64,000 nucleotides of DNA from Panopea generosa. Lineage: Eukaryota > Mollusca > Bivalvia > Adapedonta > Hiatellidae. The translations under genes were made by a program, and so were the position numbers. The notes beneath the pieces are model-generated. The model saw nothing but the letters and a program-made list of their open reading frames with translations, searched no databases and was not told the origin of the DNA. Where the stretch lies: positions 93,509,829 to 93,573,828 of the forward strand of contig CM055897.1 in assembly GCA_029582155.1 (NCBI GenBank), read 5' to 3'. The number at the start of each line of letters is the position of its first letter. Within the stretch, counting starts at the first letter, position 1. Shown here piece by piece: positions 12,176-22,639 of the stretch.

Positions 12176-12699
12176 AAGATTTTACTATTTCACAGGTTAT
12201 TCACAAATTCTATGTAAATGAGAGGCAAACTGTAATTATTGCGCATGTTTTTTTCCATGTGTCTAAGACCTAAAACAAAGTTTCAAGCTTCGGAATTGGT
12301 CTTGTTAGACATTTTATGCTCATTTATTTCCAATAACAACTGGACTTTGCATGCATAGTTGATACAACAATAAACAAGAGGCCCAAGAGGGCCTGAGGAC
12401 GCTCTACTGACTCATAGTGGCCATGGCACTTTTTGAAATTCTACTATGCAATAGAAACATCGGGGCAGGGTCATTTTTAACTCTAGGGACACCATTTGAA
12501 CAAATCTAACAAAACTATAGTTGGTCATCATTACTACATAAACATTTTGAAAACCTGTTGGACCGTTCATGAGAAGATTTTTGAAGTTTTGGACTTCTGG
12601 AATTTAATTTCACGTATATTTTCAACTCACTGTAGGTTAAGTATGGCATATCCAGTTTTATTGACAGATGAAAACTTGGTAAGAATCTGAGTTGAACCT

Positions 12700-14065
12700 T
12701 CGTCTTTCAGCGAATAACTGGCAACTTTCTCACAAAGATTTTGGACCGAGCGGGGCTAGAACCGACCACCTTAACAGTGTAAGGTAAGTAGATGACATCA
12801 GCGCCACTGTCCTTCTGAAAGTAACTGGCAAACTTTCTCACAAAGATTTTGGACCGAGCGCGGCTAGAACCGACCACCTTAACAGTGTAAGGTAAGTAGA
12901 TGACATCAGTGCCACTGTCCTTCTGAAAGTAACTGGTGAACTTTCTCACAAAGATTTTGGACCGAGCGGTGCAAGAAACGACCACCTAAACAGTGTAAGG
13001 TAAGAAAATGACATCAGCGCCACTGTCCTTCTAAAAGTAACTGGTGAACTTTCTCACAAAGATTTTGGACTGAGTGGGGCTAGAACCGACCACCTTAACA
13101 GTGTTAGGTCAGTAGATGACATCAACGCCACTGTCCTTCTGAAAGTAACAGGCAAACTTTCTCACAAAGATTTTGGACTGAGTGGGGCTAGAACCGACCA
13201 CCTTAACAGTGTTAGGTCAGTAGATGACATCAACGCCACTGTCCTTCTGAAAGTAACTGGCAAACTTTCTCACAAAGATTTTGGACTGAGTGGGGCTAGA
13301 ACCGACCACCTTAACAGTGTAAGGTAAGTAGATGACATCAGCACCACTGTCCTTCTGAAAGTAACTGGTGAACTTTCTCACAAAGATTTTGGACCGAGTG
13401 GGGCTAGAACCGACCACCTTAACAGTGTTAGGTCAGTAGATGACATCAACGCCACTGTCCTTCTGAAAGTAACTGGCAAACTTTCTCATAAAAGATTTTG
13501 GACTGAGCAGGGCTAGAATCGACCACCTTAACAGTGTAAGGTAAGTAGATGGCATCAGCGCCACTGTCCTTCTGAAAGTAACTGGTGAACTTTCTCACAA
13601 AGATTTTGGACTGAGCGGGGCTAGAACCGACCACCTTAACAGTGTAAGGTAAGTAGATGGCATCAGCGCCACTGTCCTTCTGAAAGTAACTGGTGAACTT
13701 TCTCACAAAGATTTTGGACTGAGCGAGGCTAGAACCGACCACCTTAACAGTGTAAGGTAAGCAGATGGCATCAGCGCCACTGTCCTTCTGAAAGTAACTG
13801 GTGAACTTTCTCACAAAGATTTTGGACTGAGCGGGGCTAGAACCGACCACCTTAACAGTGTAAGGTAAGTAGATGGCATCAGCGCCACTGTCCTTCTGAA
13901 AGTAACTGGTGAACTTTCTCACAAAGATTTTGGACTGAGCGAGGCTAGAACCGACCACCTTAACAGTGTAACGTAAGCAGATGACATCAGCGCCACTGTT
14001 CTTCTGAAAGTAACTGGCAAACTTTCTCACATAAAGTTTTGGATCAAGCTGGACTAAAAACCACA
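12700..14065. repeat. 108-bp minisatellite derived from a tRNA-type SINE
   Basis: About 12.6 copies of a 108-bp unit. On the minus strand each unit reads ggttctagccccgctcggtc, caaaatctttgtgagaaagt, ttgccagttactttcagaag, gacagtgg. This matches the core of the SINE at 11930-12175 (ggttcaagtcccgctcgctc, aatgtgagaaagtttccagt, tacttgcagaaggacagtgg), including the tRNA B-box region. Because 108 is a multiple of three, long periodic ORFs appear (36-residue repeat); I do not regard them as genes. Confidence 0.92.
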
Positions 14066-14689
14066 ACCTCAGCAGTGACAGGGGTATGACAGCACCTTAC
14101 ATCACTCCACTAGTTACATAAAATGTGCAATGTTTAGGAGCTGTTAATTTTTAATATTGTAGAAATGCGTTCGTCTGGTATTGTGTGCTTTGAAAGCATT
14201 TTAAGCTAGTATGCTAAAGTTTAAAAGCTAAATATTTACTCTAAGGATTTCATATGTGCAATAAAACTTCAAGCAAACACTTATAATACACCCAGTAAGC
14301 TTAACAGTAATTCTGTTTAATCATGATTGAATAAATAAAAACCTGCGTGTTGGTTATAAGACAATATCAACCATGGTCTTCCAATTCCTCCATTAAAAAC
14401 ATTAACTTGGATTGCTTGTCCCGTTAGGTCCAGTCAAATGTCTTGTGTGTATTAATAAGGCATACATGTTAAATGTGTCCCAATCATCCAGTATAAAAGC
14501 ATTATTTGTTGGCATTTTAAACTTCTAACCAAAAATTATTTATAAGAGACTAAATTAGGGCACTGAATGGATACATGAAAATATAATTAATCTCAGCACT
14601 GAATGGGTGCATGAGAATATAATTAATGAACATTGCCTTCCATAAGTGTGATATATGTATATGGGGTTGAATGGGGTTTCCTGCCAGTT

Positions 14690-15660
14690 TCAGACATAAC
14701 ACAGGTTATATATATATACCAGAAATAACACATGGTATATATATGACATAACACATGTTATATATCAGACATAACACATGTTATATAAATAAGATATAAC
14801 ACAGGTTATATACATCAGACATAACACAGGTTTTATATATCAGACATAACACAGGGTCTATATATCAGACATAACACAGCTTATATATATCAGACATAAC
14901 ACAGCTTATATATATATATATCAGACACAACACAGAGTATATATATCAGACACAACACTGGTTATAGATATCAGACGTAACACAGGTTATATATATCAGA
15001 CACAACACAGAGTATATATATCAGACACAACACAGGTTATATATATCAGACACAACACAGGTTATATATATCAGACACAACACAGGTTATATATATCAGA
15101 CACGACACAGGTTATATATATCAGACACGACACAGGTTATATATATCAGACACAACACAGGTTATATATATCAGACACAACACAGGTTATATATATCAGA
15201 CGTAACACAGGTTATATATATCAGACACAACACAGAGTATATATATCAGACACAACACAGGTTATATATATCAGACACAACACTGGTTATATATATCAGA
15301 CACAACACAGGTTATATATATCAGACACAACACAGGTTATATATATCAGACACAACACAGGTTATATATATCAGACACGACACAGGTTATATATATCAGA
15401 CACAACACAGGTTATATATATCAGATATAACACAGGTTATATATATCAGACACTACACAGGTTATATATATCAGATATAACACAGGTTATATATATCAGA
15501 CATAACACAGCTTATATATATCAGACACAACACAGAGTATATATATCAAACACGATACAGGTTATATATATCAGACACAACACAGGTTATATATATATAT
15601 ATATCAGACATAACACAGGGTATATATATATATATCAGAAATAACACAGGTTACTTATAT
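14690..15660. repeat. 25-bp AT-rich minisatellite (tcagacacaacacaggttat)
   Basis: About 36 copies of tcagacacaacacaggttat plus atata. Outer copies vary in the length of the TA run. Near-perfect units lie in the centre, the usual pattern for slippage and unequal exchange. Confidence 0.95.
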
Positions 15661-15689
15661 ATCTATATAGCACCACGTGTATTTAATGA

Positions 15690-15800
15690 GGAAGACATCG
15701 GAATGAATCTGAGTAGAAGTACCGCTACCATCCTTCAGCAAGTAACGGACAAACTTTCTCACATTAAGTTTCAATTTTAGTTCAACCTACAATCCCAGTC
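15690..15800 (-). repeat. SINE family B remnant, minus strand
   Basis: Reverse complement: gggattgtaggttgaacta, ttaatgtgagaaagtttgtc, cgttacttgctgaaggatgg, tacttctactcag. Confidence 0.65.
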
Positions 15801-17102
15801 TTAAATGGTCATTTCATTACAAAACACTCGTAATTTGGGTACAAACCCATTGAAGTTGACCCCATCAGTGCATGAAAAATATTTTCTTACTTGAAATAAT
15901 TAAGTAGTACCCTTTTCTACTAAAATGTTGATAATCTGCACTGAAGCGTGACATCACACTATATCATTTATGCGACTGTTGTTTTTCTACTTTTATTCAA
16001 ATAAAGATGGTTTCATAAATTATGTTTATTTTCAAACCTTTACAAGTATATAAATGTGTAGCTCTAGATACATTTATGATATTCTAAATTATTGTCTGTT
16101 CATGCCTCGGCAGTCTTTACACAATGCCTTAGATGACTATGAAACACGACTACAACACTTCCTGTGCATGTAACAGTACATCACACTGTCTTCTCTAAGG
16201 TGATGGGCGTGGAACATACATAAATACAACAATACACTGATGCAACACATTAAAACAATATTATACGATTCCAAACATAATCTGTGGAGTTACACTGTTA
16301 AACAATCCACATGCAGTACCTATAATACACAATCAGAACAATCAGAATGAGGCTCAAAACTGGGACATTGTTACCACAACTAACAAACTGTTAAACAAAA
16401 CTCACATTTAAATAAACATTTTATTCAGTTTTCATTTTTTTAGTCATACATGCATTTGACCCCATATGCATAAAGCCATTCAGTTTTTATATTACACGAG
16501 TCAATAATTTTGTTTTTCCATTCCAAACATAAATGGCTTTTTAATAACGAGTTTTGAAAGAAAGAAATAGTTCAATACTGGAGACTTTACCAAGATATGT
16601 TATAACCTGAATATTACTCAAATTTTCTTGCACACCATGGGAATGTTTTAATTGAATTTCAAGAAAGTAGACATATAGGTGTTAAATTATTGAGAAAAAT
16701 CATTTTTCCATGTATCATATTTACATGTTGACATAATCTAAATTTTCTCACTGCTTCAAATACTTAGTGATTGAAAAAAAAAAACATTTTCCCAACAGTA
16801 ATAATTTGCTTATAGTTTCAACCCCCAAAATATGCATTACTATCACTTATGCATGTTTGCAATCAATAAAAACTGAAAACTAAAAAAAAGTATTTAAAAA
16901 AAAAAATAGTTGTGTATTGCCTTAAAAGGGCTTAAAAGATGTACATAATTTTTGTATTAAAGCCTCTACAATGAAGGCTTATTTTGCACTATAAGCATTG
17001 AGTTTAAAAAAAAAAACGTTTATAGGTAAAAAAAGTAGTCCCAGTTTGAGACCACATAAAGAGCGATTATATAAGACACAGAAAGATACTAACTTGGCTC
17101 AC
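15801..17102. other. PRKAB intron 3 sequence next to exon 3: nothing recognised
   Basis: AT-rich with several A runs. No coding or repeat signal was found. 14066-14689 is likewise empty apart from a 35-bp direct repeat (cactgaatggatacatgaaa type) near 14560-14630. Confidence 0.5.
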
Positions 17103-17196
17103 CTCTGTTGTGCTGTGCATCCACTGTCCATCAACAAAAAATTTATACTGGTGTTCACCTTCTGGAAGGTCAATTATTGTCAAGAAATCACCGTGA
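17103..17196 (-). CDS. PRKAB: PRKAB exon 3 (second half of glycogen-binding module)
   Basis: The exon follows an acceptor ending ttctttcag and stops before GTGAGC; it is 94 nt (one base plus 31 codons). It encodes SHGDFLTIIDLPEGEHQYKF then FVDGQWMHSTTE. LPEGEHQYKFFVDGQW is the most conserved stretch of the AMPK beta glycogen-binding module and contains the second sugar-stacking tryptophan. The phase matches exon 2 and exon 4. Confidence 0.95.
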
Positions 17197-17589
17197 CTGA
17201 AAGAATTGGTAGACAAACATTTTTTATGGTCCATAATTTTACAAATAAGTTTACCTTTCTTAGTCAATGTGGTTAACATCTGCTATTTTTCTGTTAACTG
17301 TAATAAGAAGAGACAAAGCTGTCAGAGAACAGCAATATTATTAATATGAAACCTGTAGAATTCATTTCAGAATACCTTTTAAATCCAAAGTTTACATCCT
17401 CTTTGTCCACTGGCAATTTCACACAGGGGGAACCCCTGTGCTTAACTCTTTACTTCATATAGACGCCTTTGGACACCTCTAATAAAGACACCTTTGGACA
17501 CCTAATACAGAAGGCTTTTGATTTATTGGGTGAATTTTTTTTATATTAACTGACAGAGTGGAAAACAGTGCAGGAAGTGTTCAGATTAC

Positions 17590-17880
17590 TCGTTATGATT
17601 GATTGATTGAATATTTAGCGTCATTTTTATGTCATCGAGGGCTAACAGATGATCAGGTAACCTAACCACTGTTTCCTGGGATTAACCAGTACTCGAGCAC
17701 ATCCTGTCTCCGCAAGTAACTGATAACTTTCCCACTTGAATCAGTGGTGAGAGACGAATGATAATGAGACACAATTTCGTATATCAATCATCACGGAAAC
17801 TGTTGCCGTGCGGGGGATTCGAACTCACGACCCCTGATTTGATAGTCAGACGCGCAACCGACTGAGCTAATCGGGCCCGG
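17590..17880 (-). repeat. tRNA-derived SINE, family C, well kept head
   Basis: Reverse complement starts gcccgattagctcagtcggt, tgcgcgtctgactatcaaat, caggggtcgtgagttcgaat, cccccg: A and B boxes are intact and it could nearly fold as a tRNA, but it continues into a SINE body with no tRNA end. It lies in intron 2 of PRKAB. Confidence 0.85.
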
Positions 17881-18334
17881 CTGCTCGTTATGAGCAATCT
17901 GAACTCTTCCTGCACTGTTTTCAAAGGCCTTCTGTGATTGGTGCGGGAAAACATGTATCTGTGGAGTAAAGGGTTAAATAACCTAAATGGTATCCCATCA
18001 GCGCAAATCTGAAACAAGATCTTGCCAAGGATTGTATTTCTGTAAGTCTTCACATTATTTTTTGAATATTTGTTTCATTTTGATGCATGGAATAAATTTC
18101 AAATATTACGTTAAATCTGACTACTTTTACAGATTGATGTTGACTTTCCATTTCAATGACCTCTCTACCACAGCACTTGAAAATATTTTGGGGGGGTGAC
18201 CTCCAACAAGTATGTGCACTCTTACCCAGCGCTTGAATGCAACCTTAGAGTTTATTAAACTAAAAATGAACATATCTTCATGTGCCTCAGTCTGTAAATA
18301 GAACCCGATGTCTCTCAAATCAGTTCTATTAACC

Positions 18335-18500
18335 TCACCCCAACTCTTCCTAAATGAAAAAAGCAGGGGAATCTATGCCTGTTCCACAATTCATGGCAAT
18401 TGATGCTTGCTGATCTACTACGTCATTAAAACTTTCCCTGAAGCAACTGACCAACCAACATGCTCAAATGTGCTGCTTCTTAACGGACCTAATTGGGAGT
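18335..18500. repeat. Dispersed repeat, copy 1 (second at 53690-53850)
   Basis: Shared blocks in order: aaaagca.gg.aatc, tgcctg..cca.aattcat, cct.tgaagcaac.gac.aa, tgtgctcatgt/catgctcaaatg. No coding content seen. Confidence 0.5.
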
Positions 18501-18875
18501 TCATTCTTCAGACTAACGTGTAGCTGATCCTGTCAAATGATCGCAAAAAATGCCACAATAGTAAAGACAAGAAATGTCACCGGTAAGTGTCGCATGCCCC
18601 CCATATGGTTGTAAAAATAACAAATATTTTATAATAGGTAACAATGTATCCATGAATATCAAGAGTAATGGACTGACGTTTCAGACCAGACAAGCAATTT
18701 CATGTGGTTTTTTTACATTAAAAAAAGTAACCTTGACCTTTGTGTATCCTTGACATCTGATGTAAAGGTCTGGGTATTTCCACAAGTAAATGCAAAGTGA
18801 CACATCATCATGACATGTTGATCACTTATGTCAAGCTACTTCAAAATCCCTCAATGTAACAAAGATAAAGACCAG

Positions 18876-20078
18876 CAGTGTTTTCTCCAGCTCCAAATTT
18901 TTGGACTAAAAATCTGGGGGTCATAAGTTGACTATTTTTAAACTTAATCAATTTTAATAAATAGAGGTAAAAAATATATTTTACTAAAACAGTTTTACTT
19001 CCTGTTTCACACAAAGTTTAAAATCAAAACTTGATTTAACAACTTCAAAACAATTTAACTTCAAACGAATGATTCACAACTACAAATTATTTGTCTTTTC
19101 CTTCCTAAAGGCATTGTGCGACATTAACTTTGTTATGATCATGGCCACAGGGCCATGAACTTTTCAAATGTCACGGCCCCAGCTCAATCATCATGGCCCT
19201 TACTATTTTTAATGAAAAACACTAAAATTATTAATTTCAATATTTTTAAATTTCAGCTGAGCTACATGTTTCGCATTACTAAGGATTATACTCCTCGGAA
19301 AACAAAACTCTGTTGTGTTTATTTTCCAAAAAAGCATTTCTGTTCTGGCTCATAGCTAGACTCATTGAGTAATGTTACCTTAAAATAAAAAAAAAATATA
19401 TTATATTTTGATGGTATCTTAAAAAATAATAAAATTTCTCAAATTATGTCATCATTTTATTAATTTCTTTATTCCATAACCTCTCAAACGCCCGCTGAAG
19501 AAACACAAATGGCGCTGAGAATGTTGCCTTAAAACATTGACCTGCCGATGTTTACACTGGTTTGAAAATGTTGCACATGCACGTCTCGACACCTTATAAA
19601 AAATAAAATAAAAAGGTTTTCAGATAGAGTATCGTCTGAACTTTTAAACAGTAAAATAACATGACTTTTTTTTAATATTCAAGATTTCCACATTTCATCT
19701 TTATAAACAAACAACCTAAAACTAGGTATATATCAGTGGTAGTGTTACAGCAATCGTCTGTTATTGCTCCACAGAAAATTATGTATGTGATCATCATCAT
19801 CTATGCGACTGTATCAATATAGCGGAAATAACAAATTAAACATTTACTTAATAGAACTGCATGACCAGGGCTTCCCTGAATCATACCAAGTGGTCTGTCA
19901 AACCAGCCAGCATTGTAAAAATAACTCTGAAAGCAAATTGCCGATTGTATATAAACACGTGTTTAATTTCTGTATTTTAAAGGCTGCGTCATAATGGAAG
20001 CACTGAACAAACTTGATCGTGTCAAATGAGATTTAATTGCGTCAAAAACGCAAGAAATGCGTTCTGGAGAAAACACTG
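18876..20078. mobile_element. Non-autonomous DNA transposon with 15-bp TIRs
   Basis: The ends are cagtgttttctccag (18876-18890) and its exact reverse complement (20064-20078). The direct repeat gaccag lies on both sides (18870-18875 and 20079-20084). Removing the element rejoins the 'tgaccttgacc' repeat into which it landed. The 1.2-kb interior contains no recognisable transposase. Confidence 0.8.
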
Positions 20079-20455
20079 GACCAGGGCCATGTCGTCATGT
20101 CATGTTGATCAATTGATAAATTGAGCCGTGTGTTTTTGAATTCCATCCATGTATGACAAAGTTACAGACTGGACTTGAAATCTCAAACAGACTCAAGTGT
20201 TGTCAAACAAACTCAAAGTGTGACCATGACCTTTGAGGTATGTGTCTGGGTCTTACGTGCGACACATCTTCTTGATAATTTGAGCCAAGTTAAAGACAAA
20301 GTAACAGACCAGACGCTAAAATATCAAGAAAATTGAAAGTGTGACCTTGACCTTTAAGGAAAGGTTCTGGATCTTGCAAGTGAAACTTCATCATGTCATA
20401 TTGATCAACTGAGCCAAGTGTTTTTGAAATTTATCCACGATATGACACGAAACCT

Positions 20456-20583
20456 CAAACAGACTGTAGGTGCTGTAAAACAAAGTTAAACAGACTGTAG
20501 GTGCTGTAAAACAAAGTTAAACAGACTGTAGGTGCTGTAAAACAAAGTTAAACAGACTGTAGGTGCTGTAAAACAAAGTTAAA
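20456..20583. repeat. 31-bp direct repeat, four copies
   Basis: aacagactgtaggtgctgta then aaacaaagtta is repeated four times almost without change inside the longer 'tgaccttgacc' array. Confidence 0.9.
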
Positions 20584-21499
20584 TTGTGACCTTGATCTTT
20601 GAAGTGGGAGTCTGGTTGTTATGCATGACACGTTGTCGTGTTTTGTTGATCATTTGTAGCAAGTATTTATAAAATCCATCTATGCATCATGACAAATGTA
20701 CAGTCTGGACTCAATTTCACAAACTCAAAGTGTGACCTTGACTGCTGAGGTACGGGTGTGGGTCTTATGCAGGACACGTCATCATGTCATGCTGATGAAT
20801 TGAGTCGAGTGTTTTTGATATTATCCATAGGTGACAAAGTTACAGACCAGATATGAAATCTAAAACAGTCTGAAAGTGTCGTCAAACAAAGTTAAATTGT
20901 GACCTTGGCATTTGAAGTGGGTGTTTGGGTTAACTCAAGACAGGTTGTTATGTTGACCATTTGTAGCAATTCTTTATAAAATCCATTAATGCAAAATTAC
21001 AGACTGGAAACAAAATCTCACACAGACTAAAAGTGTTGTCAAACAAACTCAAAGTATGACCTTGACCTTTGATGTATGGTTGTGGCTCTTAAATGTGACA
21101 CGTTGTCATGTTTTGCTGATGAATTCAGCCAAGTGTTTTTTAAATTTATCCACAGGTGACAAAGTTACAGACCGGACCAAAATCTAAAACAGACTGAAAG
21201 TGTCATCTGAGTTATATTGTGCCCTTGACCTTTGAAATGGGAGTCTGGATGTTACGTGCAACATGTCATCATGTTAGCTTGATCATTTGTAGCAAGTATT
21301 TATAAAATCCATCTATGCATGACAAAGTTACAAGCAGGACACAAAATCTCGCACAACCTCAAAGTTTTGTCAATCAAACTGAAAGTGTGACCTTGACCTT
21401 TGAGATACAGGTGTGTGTCTTACTCCCAGCACATTGTCATGTTTTGTTGATAATTTGTAGCAAGTATTAACAAAATCCATCTATACATGACAAAGATGG

Positions 21500-21876
21500 C
21501 ATTACGCTGATGCGTGCGTCATTGAGAAAGACCGCTTTGGGGGAGGTTCATTTTAGTATGGGGTGGAATTATGGATGTACACAAGACCCACCTAATCATT
21601 ATTGAAGGAAACATCAATGCCCAGACCTACATCAATAATGTTCTTGAACCAGAAGTTGTTCCTTTTATTCAGCGCCGTGGACCGAAAGTCACACTTATGC
21701 ATGATTACGCCCGTCCCCATACAGCTGCAATTACTCAACATTTTTTGGCGGATAATAACGTCAATGTTTTAGACTGGCTGACGAATAGTCCTGACTTAAA
21801 TCCCATTGAACATATATGGGATGAGTTAGGACGCCGTGTTAGAACAAATTATGCAATCAACACGGTGGACATATGA
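21500..21876 (+). pseudogene. Tc1/mariner transposase remnant (C-terminal half)
   Basis: From 21500 the DNA reads HYADACVIEKDRFGGGS, then a frame shift near 21551 leads into VWGGIMDVHKTHL and on to HDYARPHTA, DWLTNSPDLNPIEHIWDELG. These are the second Asp block and the PDLNPIEHxWD/E block of the DD34E catalytic domain of Tc1-type transposases. The DNA-binding half is absent and the frame ends early at 21874, so it is a dead 5'-truncated copy. Its left edge cuts straight into the 'tgaccttgacc' repeat. Confidence 0.85.
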
Positions 21877-22458
21877 GATATTAAATCTTTTACTGCAACC
21901 CACATCACATTTTCACTGCAGAAAAATCCCATAAAATTGAGTTTTAAACTTTCCCGATTACAAGTGCAGATCTATCAAAACCGTTGTTACTTCGGAAATC
22001 GACCCCTACGTCATATCGGTCCATTTTTTTTTTCGATGGAACACAAATTGCAGCTGCTTCAAATTTTCACATGACTTCAACAATAAATTGTTCTTTACTT
22101 CAATTAAAAAATTAAATCCGAATGTATACTCCTTTACTTTATAATGATAGATATATAGAGTGGGTACTTTCTTTTTTGGCTCAGTATATATGCCAGTCTG
22201 AAATGGGGGAGAAGGGGTGGGGCATAAAGAACTCCTAGAGATCAGGATAATAATATATCAAACCTAAATGACTTGTATGCATACATATTGTACAAAATGT
22301 AATTGGAACATGTAATTGGGATAAATGGCACATATTGATATGCAAAGCTTTTCGTAATAGACCTACGATGGCAAATTGAATGTTTATAGAACATTTCAGA
22401 ATGTAGGCAAGGTAACAATCCTAAATACTGGCAAAACAAAAATAGATGTATAAAGTAC
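21877..22458. other. PRKAB intron 2 sequence: remainder of the Tc1 copy, otherwise empty
   Basis: Follows the Tc1 transposase remnant. The segment to about 22190 may be the element's decayed 3' end, but no inverted terminus was identified. Confidence 0.4.
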
Positions 22459-22613
22459 CTTTTAGCAAGAGGAATTTTGCCTTTCCAATTATTGAATGTT
22501 CCTGAGACATAAACATCTTTACCGCCCCCTTCCCATTTAAATACTGTAGGTAAAAGTTTCTCCTCCTTCTCCCTGTTATCTGTCTGACTGAGAGTTGTTG
22601 CAGCTCTGGCTCT
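22459..22613 (-). CDS. PRKAB: PRKAB exon 2 (first half of glycogen-binding module)
   Basis: The acceptor ends in ttttcag just before 22613; the exon runs AGAGCCAGAGC... to AAAAG and is followed by GTACTT. It encodes 51 codons plus two bases. The sequence starts as RARAATTLSQTDNREKEEK and enters the carbohydrate-binding module (CBM48) at PTVFKWEGGGKDVYVSGTF, then NNWKGKIPLAK. Trp in FKW matches the glycogen-contacting tryptophan of the family. The residue aligned with human Ser108 (SGSFNNW) is Thr here (SGTFNNW). The two trailing bases AG join the T of exon 3 to make Ser. The 53-bp array of intron 1 begins about 25 bp upstream of this acceptor. Confidence 0.93.
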
Positions 22614-22639
22614 CTGAAAATTAACAATGTCCACAATTA

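Larger units (their letters stand above)
18567..21499 (+). repeat. Dispersed element with internal 'tgaccttgacctttga' repeats, copy 1
   Basis: Starts acaagaaatgtcacc..gtaagtgtcgcatgcc, as do the copies at 50188 and 60729. It then holds diverged units of about 180-210 bp (gacaaagttacagacc, gacatgaaatctcaaacaga, gtgaccttgacctttgaggt, tgggtcttacgtg, catgttgatca). It is interrupted by the TIR transposon (18876-20078) and ends at the Tc1 remnant. The shared left end suggests a mobile unit with a tandem core. Confidence 0.75.

Noticed and set aside
13446-14066. 206-codon minus-strand ORF with a 36-residue repeat
   Set aside because: It is the 108-bp SINE-derived array read in frame; 108 is divisible by three and the unit lacks a stop in this frame. 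No gene context.
17820-17880. tRNA gene on the minus strand
   Set aside because: A and B boxes are good, but the sequence continues into a SINE body shared with the copy at 7797, and there is no proper acceptor-stem partner.
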